DNA of 64,000 nt from Muscardinus avellanarius (GCA_963383645.1 OY726572.1:64642738-64706737); one strand, 5' to 3'; counted from the first letter of the stretch, positions 23,620 through 35,300 are shown. The notes: a model not told the origin generated them from the letters alone. Numbers and translations: made by a program.

Positions 23620-23850
23620 TGGGCATGTGGTACATCCCTGTAATCCCAGTACTTAGGAGGCTGAGATAAGAGGATTGCAGGTTCAAGGCCACTCACAATG
23701 ATTTAGTAAGGCCCTCAGAAACTTAATGAGACTCTGTTTCAGATTTTAAAAAATAAAATAAAAAGGGCTGGACATATTGCTCAGAGGTAGAATGCCCCTG
23801 GGTTCAATTCCCAGTGCTAGTGGACACACAAACACACACACTACACACAC
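23620..23850 (+). mobile_element. SINE type A with CA-rich tail
   Basis: Full copy, CATGTGGTACATCC to CCAGTGCTAG, then CA repeats. Confidence 0.87.
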
Positions 23851-23888
23851 ACAGACGCAGAATATATTGTGGCAATGTGGTTGAAGCC

Positions 23889-23892
<4 letters not shown>

Positions 23893-23927
<35 letters not shown>

Positions 23928-24113
23928 CATTATTGTACTGGGGATGGAACCTAGGGGCCTTCTACCCCCAGGCTACACTCCCAGACCTATTTTTATATTT
24001 TATTTGGAAACAGGGTCTCTTAAGCCAGCTGAGGCTGGCTTCGAACCTGCGCGATCCTCCTGTCTCAATATCCCAAGTGCGGGGATTACAAGCGTGTGCC
24101 GCCACGCCCGGCT
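23893..24113 (-). mobile_element. SINE type C
   Basis: (TTA)n tail, then AAGCCAGCTGAGGCTGGCTTCG hairpin. Followed by a weak antisense MIR at 24180-24290. Confidence 0.9.
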
Positions 24114-24289
24114 GAAGCCATATTTAAATGATGAGATGATGATGATTATGGATAGCCCTGTACTCTGAGTTTTTGTTCTAGTATATACTTTTTTCTGGGT
24201 TCTGTGCCAAATGCTTTCCTATATTATCCTGGCTCACTAATACATCGATTGTGTAGGTTGATAGAAACAGTTGACCTCTCCCAACCATT

Positions 24290-26212
24290 CAGATGCTAGC
24301 CTATCCCACTCCAGTGCCTCTGCCCCTCCCCTGGAGCTTCTCACTGGAGCAGGTGTGGACCACTCCCTCCATCGTTAGCCTCTGGATGACACGCTCTCCT
24401 GAGGTTCCTTTTACCTGCAGGACTGCTTTTTCTCAGCCATCCTTGATGGTTCTCTTTCTCTGATGGACCTGTACTGTTGGAGAGACCCAAGCTTGTCCTG
24501 CTCTTCCCATTCTTCCCTTTCTCCCTGGATCGCCTCATCAAATACCATCCAGATGCAGATGCTTGCCTCATGAATTACTGCCCTTTAGACTTACCTTGCA
24601 TCGCTAACTGTCCTTTTGATAACTCCACTTGGATATACTTAATTGACATCCCACACTGAACATGACAAAAATAGAACTTCTAAATTCCACTCCCCACTGC
24701 CGCCCCAAGTCTGGCAGTCCTCCTCCAGTTTTCCCCATCTGGGTAATGATACCACTCTCCACCGGATGCTCAGAGAAAAAGATTCAGAGTTATACTTGGT
24801 TCTTTACTTTCCTCACCTCCTACAGTCCATCAGCAAATTCTGCGGCCTTTGCGCCAAATTATGTGCTGAACCCTAGTCTAGCATCACTTCCCGCCCCCAG
24901 ACTCTCAAGTGGTCCCTGCGTCTCCCCACAACAGCCTCCCTGACCTTTATGATATGCAAATCAGATCCCATGGCTCTTTGCTTAAAACTTGCCTGGCTTC
25001 CTCCTGCACTTAGAATAAAATGCAAACTCCCTAGCCAGCTTGGAAGGGCTTCCTTGTCCAGGCTCCAGCCCATTTCTTTAATCTTTATTACTGAAAAGTT
25101 TAAACAAATGCAAAATTAAACAGACTATTATCAGGATACCTTTGTGTACCTATCAACAATTATTAACTCATAGTCCATTTTATTTCTTCTTTATCTTTAC
25201 TTCCACCTGTTATTTTGAAGCATACTCCCAATATAATTTTATCTGTAAATGATTTCAATTATATAAGAATAAGCCTCTTAAAAATATAACCATAAGGCCA
25301 TTATTACAGCTAAGAATCTTAAGACTAATTCCTTAATATCATAAAATATCAAATCAGTTTTCATATTTCTGGTGGTCTCATAAATGTCTATTTCTTCTTA
25401 CTGTTTGATTCAGTATTCAAAGAAGGTTCATACATTATGATTATTGATATGTTTTTAATCTCTTTTAAACTATCATTCCCCTTCATTTCTCTATTTTAAT
25501 TCCCTTTGCAATTCATTCATTGAAGAAACTAGATCATTTGTTAAGTAGTGTTTTTCAGTTTGGATTTTGCTGATTGCAACCCTGTGGTGTGCTTTAACAT
25601 TTTCCTGTCTCATCTATTTACTTATAAATTGGTTTTTGGCTCTAAAAGCTTGGATTCAGATTTGATTATTACTATTTATTTTTTGGAGAGGGGAGCAAGA
25701 TTACTTTATAGGTGATGGTATAATTTGTCTTACCACCCCTTCCTGCCAACTTGAGCCTTGGTCTGGCTCCTCTTAAGAAGCCAGCTGCAGCCTCAGGATC
25801 TTTATAATGGCTGTTTCCTCTGCCTGTAACACTGTCCCTTCCTGTAACACTTTCCCTGCAACTTTGCACAGTCAGCTCGCAACCTCAAGGCCACTCCTTT
25901 GAGCAGCTCAAACAGGGCCTCTCTTTCTGTTTTGTAGCACTTCTCACCATCCGGCACTGTATGTGTGTATACGTGTATGCGTGTGCACATGCGTGGCATT
26001 AGGCAAGAACTCTACTAACTACACTACCTCCCCAGCCCACCACCGGGCAGGGCACTTAGGAGGATATTTATTTGCTGGCTTGTTTACTGTCTGCCTCCCA
26101 CTGAGCCAGAACCACAGCTCGATGGAGTCAAGAATCTCATCCCTCACGACCACCGCTGTATCCATGGATCCTGGAGTAGTGTCTGGGCCATGGCAGGTGC
26201 TCAGCAAACAGG
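24290..26212 (+). mobile_element. L2-like LINE remnant, interrupted
   Basis: 24290-25080 and 25740-26212 follow the order of the mammalian L2 3' region (AGTTTTCCCCATCTGGGTAATG, CTTAGAATAAAATGCAAACTCC, CTGTTTCCTCTGCCTG, CTGTATCC...GGTGCTCAGCAAACAG). 25080-25690 is another AT-rich old repeat, and an ID scrap is at 25990-26040. Family call from recall only. Confidence 0.55.
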
Positions 26213-26281
26213 TGCGAGTGAGACGCCTCTGCCTGTGTCATTGCTGCTGCCTCTCAGCCACATCGTTCTCTGTGTCCGCAG

Positions 26282-26369
26282 GCAACCAAAGGAGGAACCA
26301 TCAAAGCTGCTTCAGGATTCGATGCTGCAGAGGATGCCAAGACCCTGAGGAAGGCCATGAAAGGGCTGG
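26282..26369 (+). CDS. ANXA4: ANXA4 exon 3 (residues 4-33, start of repeat I)
   Basis: 88 nt, phase 0 to 1, acceptor CCGCAG, donor GTAAGT. It encodes the N-terminal tail and the first helix with KAMKGLG, the first half of the repeat I calcium loop. Skipping it would break the frame. The acceptor is about 70 bp after an L2-like 3' end, and a (CT)n(CA)n tract starts 56 bp after the exon end. Confidence 0.97.
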
Positions 26370-26422
26370 GTAAGTGTGCTGCGAGCAGTGACTCCTCCCC
26401 AAGCATGGTGGAGCACAGAATC

Positions 26423-26424
<2 letters not shown>

Positions 26425-26509
<85 letters not shown>
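26425..26509 (+). repeat. (CT)23 followed by (CA)19
   Basis: A pure CT run at 26425-26470 passes directly into a CA run at 26471-26509. It starts 56 bp after the end of exon 3. Confidence 0.97.
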
Positions 26510-26511
<2 letters not shown>

Positions 26512-26539
26512 CAAAAGAAAAAAAAGGAGTTAAAATTTT

Positions 26540-26715
26540 AGTCCCAGTACTTGGGAGGCTGAGACAGGAGGATCATCACAGGTCCAAGGCTAACACAAGG
26601 CTAATGCATGTTAACTTAGTGAGGCCCTATTTAAAAATAATAAAATAAAGGGGTAGAGGTGTAGCTCAGCGGTGGAATGTCCCTGGGTACAATCTCTGGT
26701 AACATACACACACAC

Positions 26716-26763
<48 letters not shown>

Positions 26764-26790
26764 AAAGAGGAGGAGGAGGAGGAGGAGAGA
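26540..26790 (+). mobile_element. SINE type A, shortened, with (GA)n tail
   Basis: The left half lacks its head; the tail is CA and then (GA)n at 26721-26761, then GGA repeats to 26787. Confidence 0.8.
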
Positions 26791-26904
26791 TTTAAAATTT
26801 AATGAACTCATTACAGATTTCTGCAATTGTTTAAGTCTGCTTTGATTTACAACATTATGGATCTCTGCATAAAAGTTTGGAAATATATTTTTTCTAATTA
26901 GCAT

Positions 26905-27085
26905 TGGTTTATGTATGGTGCCACAAGGCTTACAAGTACTTTCACAAACATTATCTTATTGGATCTATGCATCGACCCTGTGATTTAGTGAAAGCAGCCA
27001 GTGCTATTGTTATTTCAGCCCCAGAGAAGCCAAGTACCTCTCCCAGTCATATTCAAAGTGGACGTGAACCGGGCTCACACTTGGT
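26905..27085 (-). mobile_element. MIR remnant
   Basis: Antisense MIR words: ACTTTCACAAACATTATCTTATTGGA, CCCAGAGAAGCCAAGTACCTC. Nothing else is seen to 27428. Confidence 0.55.
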
Positions 27086-27426
27086 TCCCAGCCAACCTCC
27101 AGCTCGGGCCTGCGAGCTCACAGCTTTCCTCTTGAGGTTCTCCTCTTGGGATGAGGCCAGTACAGCTGCCGCAGCACCGACACAAGTGTTAGGAGTTCAT
27201 GTGAGAGGGCTGATGGGGTCGGGCACTCAGGCCCTGCAGGCCAAAGGCCTTGCACTGGCTGGACAGTCACACAGGTGCACTGCAGGCTACTCAGCCTCGT
27301 CCCTGCCACCAGGACCTTGCCAGGGTAGACTTTTGGTCACATAAGTTTTTAGCTATTATTAAACATCCCTTTGAGATTTGGGTTAAAATACTTGACCATA
27401 GACCTTATTTCTCCCTCCATCTCCTC

Positions 27427-27428
<2 letters not shown>

Positions 27429-27465
<37 letters not shown>

Positions 27466-27700
27466 ATCTAATCTATCTATCTTCATCATACTGCGGATTC
27501 AAGGTCTCACCAAGCAGCTGAGGCTGGCTGAGAACCTGCGATTCTCCTGTCTCAGCCTCCCAAGTACTGGGATTACAAGTGTGTGTCATCATGCCCGGCT
27601 CTGGCCAGCCCTTTTTAAATTTTGAGACAGAGTTTCAGTAAATTGCTCTGGCTAGCCTCCAACTTGCAATCCTTCTGCTCAGCCTCCCAAGCACTAGAGC
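27429..27700 (-). mobile_element. (TC)n tract and SINE left halves
   Basis: (TC)n at 27429-27463, then a minus left half ending at 27600 and a second, more decayed left half to about 27700. Confidence 0.7.
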
Positions 27701-27729
27701 TGCCAATGAGAGGCAGACTGTTAGAAGAG

Positions 27730-29090
27730 ACAAGGCTCACAAAACTCAGGCCTGGTGGTCAGTAGTGCTTGGTTGCTGGCACCACTGAGGTGTGCACAGA
27801 ACTAGCTACAATCAGTTCATGATATGACAGTGATGGGTACGCATAGAGACCCTGCTGGAGCTCAAAGAGAGAGCGAATTTCAGGGAAACTTCTTGCAGTA
27901 TATAGAATTTGAAAATGGTCTTGGGAGATGAGTTTCAGTGAACAGAGGGAAGGGAGAGTGTGTTTTAGGTGAATGGAATAGCATGAGCTGAGGCCTAGGG
28001 GAGTCATGGAAAATGCATGGAAAGGTGTCTCATAGTGCAGCGGGAGGTACTTGCAAACAGGGGTAGGCTGGGTGGGGACTTTCTCAGAAGGCAGGTGCTG
28101 AAGGGAGGCTGGAGATGCTTCTGAGAAAGTCACCTGTAAGCCGGGCATGGTGGCGCACACTTGCAATGCCAGCATTTGGGAGGCTGAGACAGGAGGATCT
28201 GGGTTCTCGGCCAGCCTCAGCTACTTAGTGAGGCCCTTTGCAACTCAGTGAGACCCTGTTTCTAAATAAAAAAATAAAAAATAGGGCCGGGGGTGTAACT
28301 TGGAGGTAGAATGCCCTGGGTTCTATCCCTAGTACTACAAAAAGGAAGGAAGGAAGGAAGGAAGGAAGGAAGGAAGGAAGGAAGGAAGGAAGGAAGGAAG
28401 GAAGGCAGGCAAGCCACCTGTAGAATAGTTGCAGACACATGGGGATGGCTCAAACACACTGACCAGGAAATAAGTTCCAGAGTCATGATGCCAAATGGAG
28501 GGAGGCAGAGAGACACCTGAATCAACAGGCTAGTAATGAAGGAGGCGGGCTGAGGGAGCGCAGCGCAGGTGCTTTAGGTACGGTAACAATAAAGCAAAAT
28601 CTGAGAATGTAGCTGCCTGGTGTCCCTTCATGTGGCTATTTACAACAGAGAATAGGAGACTGTAGAGAGGCCCTGCTGCCAGAGGGCAGCCCTCCAGTAA
28701 ATCCAGCAGGCCCTGCGGGCCCGGTGTATTGCAGAGCTGGAGAAGGGCATGAGGAGTTTTTCTTTTAAGGAAAATGAATCCAGCAAGACTCTGGGAGACT
28801 AATTAGAAGGTAAAAATAGTTAGCAGACGTTTACAGTGGTTTAGGAAGAAACTTCAGAGTTCTGGTAGTGCTGGGAGTTGAAAAGAGGGTACTGATGTAA
28901 AAAAACCAAAAAGGTGATATTTTGCATGACTTGGCAGGAAATTTGAATATGGAGGAAGGGAGAATGCAAAAAAGCCAAAGGGATTTTGAGGGTTCAAAGC
29001 CGGCCAACTGGAGGAAGGGTGGCGTCTTTCATAGAAAGAGGAGGTAACCAAAAGGTAGTGAACCTTATGCCCAGCTGAGGGTTCTGAAAA
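27730..29090 (-). mobile_element. Probable L2 remnant, antisense, split by a SINE
   Basis: 27900-28130 and 28730-29080 have the look of antisense L2 (TGAATGGAATAGCATGAGCTGAGGCC, GGTTTAGGAAGAAACTTC). Strongly decayed; tentative. Confidence 0.4.
28138..28404 (+). mobile_element. SINE type B with (GGAA)n tail
   Basis: Full length; the tail at 28340-28404 is a 16-unit AAGG array. Confidence 0.9.
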
Positions 29091-29099
29091 AGATCGTTG

Positions 29100-29455
29100 T
29101 GGCTGTTTATTTATTTTTGTACTGGGATTGAACCTAGGGCATTCTATCTCCCAGCTACACCCCCAGACCTTTTTTTTTTTTTTTTTTTGCCATACTGGGG
29201 ATGGAGCCCAGGGGCATCTACCTCTGAGCTATACCCCCTGCCCTATTTTTTATTCTTTATTTTGAAACAGGGTCTCACTGGGTTGCAAAGGGCCTGAGTA
29301 GCTGAGGCTGTCCTTGAACCTCGATCCTCCTGTCTCCCCCTAGCAAATGCTGGGATTGCAAGCGTGGGTCTCACCAAGTCTGGCCTCAAACCTGTGATCC
29401 TCCTGTCTCAGCCTTGCAGGTCCTGGGAATACAGGTGTGCACCACCATGCCATTC
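29100..29455 (-). mobile_element. Type B SINE nested in an older SINE
   Basis: The outer right half is 29100-29165, the inner copy is 29170-29370 (short head), and the outer left half is 29371-29455. A weak antisense MIR follows to about 29600. Confidence 0.8.
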
Positions 29456-29745
29456 AGCATTCATTACATCTTCAGTAGGGGCTGGGCTTCATGCTAAGTT
29501 ACTCATTTAATTAACATTTACTGCAACCCAGGGAAGGAAGTCATGAGATCATTCATAGATTCATAGATAAGGAAGTGAGTGCTGGGAAAAGATAACTATT
29601 TTGCTTACTAAAGGAGACATAAACCTCTTTCCCTAGCAAGCTCTCAGCGTCTGTTTGGGTGTCTCTAGTTAGTGACAAAGGAAGCCATTTTCCCTGTCCT
29701 GTCTGCTCTCAAATCACTCACTCACTGTCCCCAATTTGCTCCCAG

Positions 29746-29840
29746 GCACTGATGAAGACGCCATTATCAATGTCCTTGCCTACCGCAACACAGCCCAGCG
29801 CCAGGAAATCAGGACAGCCTACAAGACCAGCATTGGCAGG
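29746..29840 (+). CDS. ANXA4: ANXA4 exon 4 (residues 33-64)
   Basis: 95 nt, phase 1 to 0, acceptor TCCCAG, donor GTAGGT. It completes the GLGTDED loop of repeat I and encodes helices B and C (LAYRNTAQRQEIRTAYK). It is flanked by SINEs in opposite orientation (minus copies at 29.1-29.46 kb, plus copies from 30.18 kb). Confidence 0.97.
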
Positions 29841-30179
29841 GTAGGTGCCAGTAGGGTCTCTCCTGCCCCCTTGGGTTACAGAGGACTTGTCAGGCAACAG
29901 GGGAGCAGGACTTCTCCATGAGTAGTCCTGCACGTTAAAAAGAAATGGATCCTTTGTTTTGTTTAAAGATGCTCTTGAAAATAGTAGTTACTGCTGCAAA
30001 GGTGATAGATGAACCATTTTTCTGACCTGATCATTACACATTGTATGCCAGTATTGAAATGTCACACTGTATGTACCCTATACGTATGTGCAATTACTAT
30101 GCTAATTAAAAATCTACTTTTTAAAAAGGTATTCTTCATATTCTCATTATACTTGTGATGTTAGAAATGAATTCCAGGA

Positions 30180-30648
30180 GCCAGGTGTGGTGATACATGT
30201 TTGTAATTTGAGAGCCTGAGACAGGAGGAGGATTGCAGGTTCAAGACCAGCTTCAGCTACTTAATGAGGCCCTTTCCTCTGCAACTTAGTGAGGCCCTGT
30301 TTCAAAATAAAGCCAGGTGTGGTGGCACATGCTTGTAATTCACGCGCTTGGGAAGCTGAGACAGGAGGATCACACAGGTTCGAAGCCAGCCGTGCTGGCT
30401 TAGGAGACCCTGTTTAAAATATATATATATAAAATAGGTCTCAGCAGGGCGTGGTAGCGACCGCTTATAATCCCCGCGCTTGGGAGGCGGAGACAGGAGG
30501 ATCGCACAGGTTTGAAGCCAGCCTCAGCTACTTAGTGAGGCTCTCAGCAATTTAGTGAGACCCTGTTTCCAAAATTATATATAAAATAGGTCTGGGAGTA
30601 TAGCCCAGAGGTAGAAAGCCCCTGGGTTTCACTCTCAGTACCACCAAA

Positions 30649-30684
<36 letters not shown>

Positions 30685-30770
30685 ATATATGTATATGTAT
30701 ATATATACACACACACACGACTAGGAGGTAGAGTGCTAAGAGGTAGAGTGCCCATGCATGGGTTCAATCC
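30180..30770 (+). mobile_element. Stack of three plus SINEs ahead of the LTR
   Basis: Outer type A left half 30180-30310, type C left half 30311-30440, type C' 30441-30650 with an (AT)n tail to 30705. A right half at 30711-30770 is cut at TTCAATCC by the LTR. Confidence 0.8.
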
Positions 30771-31944
30771 TGTCAGTGTCTAGTGCACTGGAGACCTAAG
30801 GGTAAAGCGATTCACGGGACACAGGGGATGCAGGTTTCATGTACACTGCATGTTTTATTGAAAGAGCAATCCGACTTTTATAGAGAAAGCTTCCATGGGA
30901 TCCATAGATGAGTTAACTATTTTAGACATTACAAGGTTATCTTAAAGCAACAATAGCTTTGTGTGAGTAAAACCAAAGGACAAGTCTCAAAGCAACTTCT
31001 TGTTTTACAATTAGTAACAAAGAACTCCTGTGACTGCTTATAACTTCTCAAGCTGTTCATCATACCAATAAGTTTTCTGAGAGATGTCTATGCTGGGAAG
31101 GACCTTCAGCGAGAGGGCCGGAGCTGCTTCCCAACCTTGAAGGCAACTCGGCAAGACTCGTAGCTCACTGATTAGAGGAAGTGTGCTCGCCTCCCAGCCT
31201 GGCGTTCCAAGCTGCTTCTCAGGAGCCAGAGTTGCTTCGTTAACCCTTCAAGCAGGAGCCTGCATCTCAGTACTCTCACACAATCCCAGCACTGAAAAAA
31301 AAAAATAGAATTCTAGGGAAGCCTCAAATAAAGCCTCATAAAATATAAAGTAACTTGGCAAGGCAACTTGCTTCTGGAGGAGGGTGTGCAACTGACAAAA
31401 AGTCTGGTAAGCAAGCGCCCTCTGCTCAGCTTTATCCCTAGCTGATCCTGCCCCTTCCCCTGACCTGGGGAGGGCTTGGGTTCACACCCTGCTCAACTGG
31501 CTCGTCTCTAATACAGACAGAAACACAGCTCTGACAAAGAAACAAAGTCTTAGGGTACATTCTGCAATCATTGGCTTGCTGCTAGGATGAACTAAGCTTA
31601 AGATACACTCTTGGAACAAACTGATATGACATTTGGGAAGTCTGTAAGTGGAGCGGACAGACAGATGGACATAAGTTACGTAATAGACCCAGGCGATAGT
31701 TACAAATAGGTGCTTAACCTACTATTACAATATGGAGAGGAGCACACCGCTACGTAATGTGCTGCTTCCATAGAAAAGATGGTTTTATTTCTTACACTGA
31801 CCGGAAGTGACTCGAGGGAGCTGCTGATTCACAGACCTGGGCCTTACTGTTACTCAGCTCAGCCATTGCCCTTCTGAGCACCAGCATGGCGCAGCGTCCG
31901 AGCTGCCGCCCTGGCTCTATGGATGGGCCCTCCCCAAACCGATT
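30771..31944 (-). mobile_element. Solo endogenous retrovirus LTR, class II (betaretrovirus-like)
   Basis: An old, non-coding provirus remnant. It starts TGTC on the plus strand, is about 1.17 kb and is flanked by the same six bases, CAATCC, at 30765-30770 and 31945-31950. A six-base target duplication is typical of class II ERVs. On the minus strand a TATA-like TCTATAAAA (30876-30884) is followed about 20 bases on by AATAAA (30854-30859). A poly(A) signal ahead of the cap site fits MMTV/MPMV-type LTRs. The distal end has lost the expected TG (it reads AATCGG on the minus strand). There is no internal viral sequence on either side and no long open frame, so no viral gene survives. Confidence 0.75.
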
Positions 31945-31984
31945 CAATCCAGTTTGTTTTAAATTCAGTTTGTTTTAAATGGGC

Positions 31985-32150
31985 TCTCCGCACGCTTGTA
32001 ATCCCCGCGCTTGGGAGGCTGAGACAGGAGGATCGCACAGGTTCAAAGCCAGCCTCACTGGCTTAAGAGACCCTGTTTCCAAATTTTAAAAATACATAAA
32101 AAAGGTCTGAGATTGTAGCCCGGAGGTAGAAGGGCCTCCAGGAACCCCAG
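31985..32150 (+). mobile_element. SINE type C, head missing
   Basis: Begins at CGCACGCTTGTAATCCCC after a doubled CAGTTTGTTTTAAAT. 32151-32460 shows no feature. Confidence 0.87.
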
Positions 32151-32462
32151 TCGTCTCCATCCCCAAGGAAATTGAAGGAGCACTAATAGGCATGATGTGC
32201 CCTTGGCATGTGAACTAAAGACCTAAGTGGTATCACCACACACATTCAGGGGTAATAGTGAGCTTTAGAGCAAACTAACCCCCTAATGGTAAGATGACCA
32301 GTGTTAACAGATCAGCCAGCACTAATTCATTTACTTACTGTGTATTGACGCAGCATTAAAATATGCATCTTCACAGGGACAGACAGTTCTGACATTGCTA
32401 ATCAAAATATGTTACTTGGTTAGCAAGGTCAGGAGGCTGCATGGTAAAAGCTTGCTTGGAGC

Positions 32463-33064
32463 CAGGTGCGGTGGCGCACGCTTGTAATCCCCACGCTTGG
32501 GAGGCTGAGACAGGAGGATCGCACAGGTTCAAAGCCAGCCTCAGCTACTTAGTGAGGCTCTCAGCAACTTAATGAGACCGTTTCCAAATAAAGTATAAAA
32601 AAGGTCTTGGAAAATTGCCCGGAGGTAGAAAAGCCCCTGGGTTCCACCTCCAGTACCACAAAAAAAAAAAAAAAAAAAAAAAAAAAAGCCAGGCGTGGTG
32701 GCACATGCTTGTAATCCCAGTACTTGGGAGGCTGAGACAGGAGAATCTCAGGTTCAAAGCCAGCCTCACCAGCTTAGTGAGACCCTGTTTCCAAATAAAA
32801 GATAAAAATAGGTCTGAGGCCAAGCGTGGTGGCGCACGCTTGTAATCCCCACGATTGGGAGGCAGAGACAGGAGGATCGTGCTGGTTTGAAGACTCTGTT
32901 TCCAAATAAAAATATAAAATAGGTTTGGGAGTGTAGCCCAGAGGTAGAAGGGTTTTCAGGAACCCCAGTGCCACTAAAAGAAAAAAGTAAAAAAAATAGG
33001 TCTGAGGGTATAGCCCAGAGGTAGAAGGCTTCTGAGTTCCACCTCCAGTACAAAAAAAAAAAAG
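32463..33064 (+). mobile_element. Stack of SINEs (C', A/C intermediate, C)
   Basis: C' at 32463-32687 with a 28-A tail, an intermediate copy at 32688-32820, type C at 32822-32985, and the remaining right half of the intermediate copy at 32986-33064. Confidence 0.82.
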
Positions 33065-33209
33065 CAGCTTGCTTGTTTGGTTTTAACCTTATTCTTACAG
33101 TTTAGAGCATGTATCGTCTACCTGTGTCCTTGGTGAGTGCTCAGGTTTTCCTAGCCTCTGTCTGCTAGAAGTTACTATGTTGAAAACTTGTTTTATAATA
33201 AAGAAAAAA

Positions 33210-33425
33210 GCGGGGTGTTGTGGTGCATGCTTGTAATCCTAGCATTCGGGAGGCTGAGATAGGAGGATCTGAGTTTGCAGACAGCCTCAGCTACTACTTA
33301 GTGAGGACCTCTGCAACTCAGTGAGACCCTATTTCAAAATAAAAAAAAATAAAAAAATAGGGCTGGGGGTATAGCTTGGAGGTAGAATGCCCCTGAGTTC
33401 TACCCCCAGTACTGCCAAAAAAAAT
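33210..33425 (+). mobile_element. SINE type B
   Basis: Full length with A-rich tail. Confidence 0.88.
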
Positions 33426-33644
33426 TTTTTTAATTTAAAAAAGGGAAAAAAAGACACAGGAATATATTCTTTTAAAGTATAAAGGTTTGAGCTATAACTA
33501 TTTTGTGTTATTAGTACTTAATATTTGGTTAATATAGCTTGCTTTTTTGTCTTTTAACTTTAGTCTAAACTGTTGTGAGAATCTATATAATTATTTTTCT
33601 TTCTTTTTTTTTTCTTTTCTTTTTTCTTTTCTTTATTTTTTTCT

Positions 33645-33849
33645 TTTTTTTGGTGGTACTGGGGTTCCTGGAAGCCCTTCTACCTCCGGGATACACTCCC
33701 ACGGGATAGACTCCCAGACCTATTTTTTAATTTTTTTTTATGTAGAAACAGGGTCTCTTAAGCCAGCGCAGCTGGCTCCGAACAGCGTGATCCTCCTGTC
33801 TCCGCCTCCCAAGTGTGGGGATTACAAGCGTGCGCCACCACGCCCGGCT
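33645..33849 (-). mobile_element. SINE type C
   Basis: Close to the inner copy at 455-660, including the doubled CTCCCACGGG-like insert, so both may come from one minor branch. Confidence 0.88.
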
Positions 33850-34039
33850 ATATATAATTCTTTTTCTAAGTGTAGGTGTCTCTGTGTTTTAACATTCAGT
33901 GTTTAGCTGGGCTAACAGTCCAACTTTTTGATGACCAAGGTCAATTCTGGCTTGCAGCTCTTGGCTGAGAGCTTAGAGACAGAGAATAGGATTTTATTGT
34001 TTTTGCTTAAATATGAAAACTTGTTCTTTTTTGTGTGTG

Positions 34040-34240
34040 GGGGGGGTCTGGGAATGGAACCCAGGGGCATTCGATCTCCAAGTTACAGCCCCTGCCCTAT
34101 TTTTTATTCTTTATTTTGAAACTGGGTCTTACTGAGTGGCAGAGGGCCTCGCTAAGTAGCTGAGGCTGTCCGTGAACTGCGATCCTCCAGTCTCAGCCTC
34201 CCAAGTGCTGGGATTACAAGCGTGCGCCATCATGCCCGAA
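34040..34240 (-). mobile_element. SINE type B
   Basis: Full length, after a G-run at 34041-34047. Confidence 0.88.
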
Positions 34241-34532
34241 AATTTGTTCTTATTAGCAATTAATACTTCCCTTATAGGCAATCAGTACAGCCTCAATCCC
34301 CATCAGTGAATATTGTCTTGGAAATATACTCTGGATATATTGTAAAGTAAACAAGTGCATATAAGTTAGTGTCTATGGATATTTTGGTCTGGGAACCTCT
34401 TCATATTCTTCAATTATCAAGACCTTGTTTAATTTTTGTGAATTATATCGGCTAGTCATATACAAATAAAAATTTACAAACAAAAATTAGGACACTTTAA
34501 GATATGCAGGTAACTTATTGAAAATAATGAAT

Positions 34533-34745
34533 GTGGCCAGCCATGGTGGACCCTGCCTGTAAATCCAGTACTTGGAAGGCTGAGACAAGAGATGGTAGGT
34601 TCATGGCCAGCCTCAGCAACTTAGCAAGGCCTTCTGCACCTTGGTGAGTTTCCAAATAAAAAATAAAATAGGGCTGAGGGTGTAGATCAGAGAAAGAACT
34701 CTCCTGGGTTCAATCCCCAGTAACACACACACACACGCGCGCGCG

Positions 34746-34791
<46 letters not shown>

Positions 34792-34792
34792 G
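34533..34792 (+). mobile_element. SINE type A with (CA)/(CG)n tail
   Basis: The tail at 34722-34792 alternates CA and CG without a break for over 50 bp. 34241-34532 is AT-rich with no feature named. Confidence 0.88.
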
Positions 34793-34925
34793 TGGGAAGG
34801 CAGATAATACCTTAGTGAAGATAGCTTTGACCTTGCCCATCCAGGAAGGGTCCTGGAGACCCCACACATCCAGTCACACTTGGCTGCTTTGTTACGGCAG
34901 CAGTCACCGCTTTGTCTCCTTACAG

Positions 34926-35039
34926 GACCTGATGGATGACCTGAAGTCAGAACTGAGTGGCAACTTCGAGCAGGTGATCATAGGAATGATGACGCCCACC
35001 CTGCTGTACGATGTGCAGGAGCTGCAAAAAGCCATGAAG
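34926..35039 (+). CDS. ANXA4: ANXA4 exon 5 (residues 65-102)
   Basis: 114 nt, phase 0 to 0, acceptor TTACAG. The donor is GTCTGT, weaker than consensus. It encodes the end of repeat I, including the calcium cap E73 in KSELSGNFE, and the first helix of repeat II ending in KAMK. Because both borders are phase 0, skipping would delete 38 residues without a frameshift. Confidence 0.97.
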
Positions 35040-35111
35040 GTCTGTGCTCCTCCCTCAAGCCCTGGGAGCTGCTGGCTCCAACACAGACGTGCCGCTCAAG
35101 AGGCTGTGGCA

Positions 35112-35300
35112 GCCGGGCACGCTGGCGCACACCTGTAATCCCAGTACTTGCGAGGCTGAGACAGGAGAACCGCATGTTCAAGGCCAGCCATATTGAGACT
35201 CTTAGCTACTTAGTGAGGCCTTGTTTCAAAACAAAAATAAAAAGGACTGGGGGTGTTAGCTTGGAAATAGAATGCCCCTGGGTTTAATCCCCAGTGCGCG
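35112..35300 (+). mobile_element. SINE type A, 72 bp after exon 5
   Basis: Nearly complete copy, very close to the weak GTCTGT donor. Confidence 0.88.

Noticed and set aside
24341..25073. Several short frames in the 24-25 kb region, at first resembling a gene piece
   Set aside because: The sequence order matches an old L2-like repeat instead.
30771..31944. Full provirus or LTR-encoded gene
   Set aside because: Only one LTR is present with ordinary flanks on both sides, and no long open frame is found in it.
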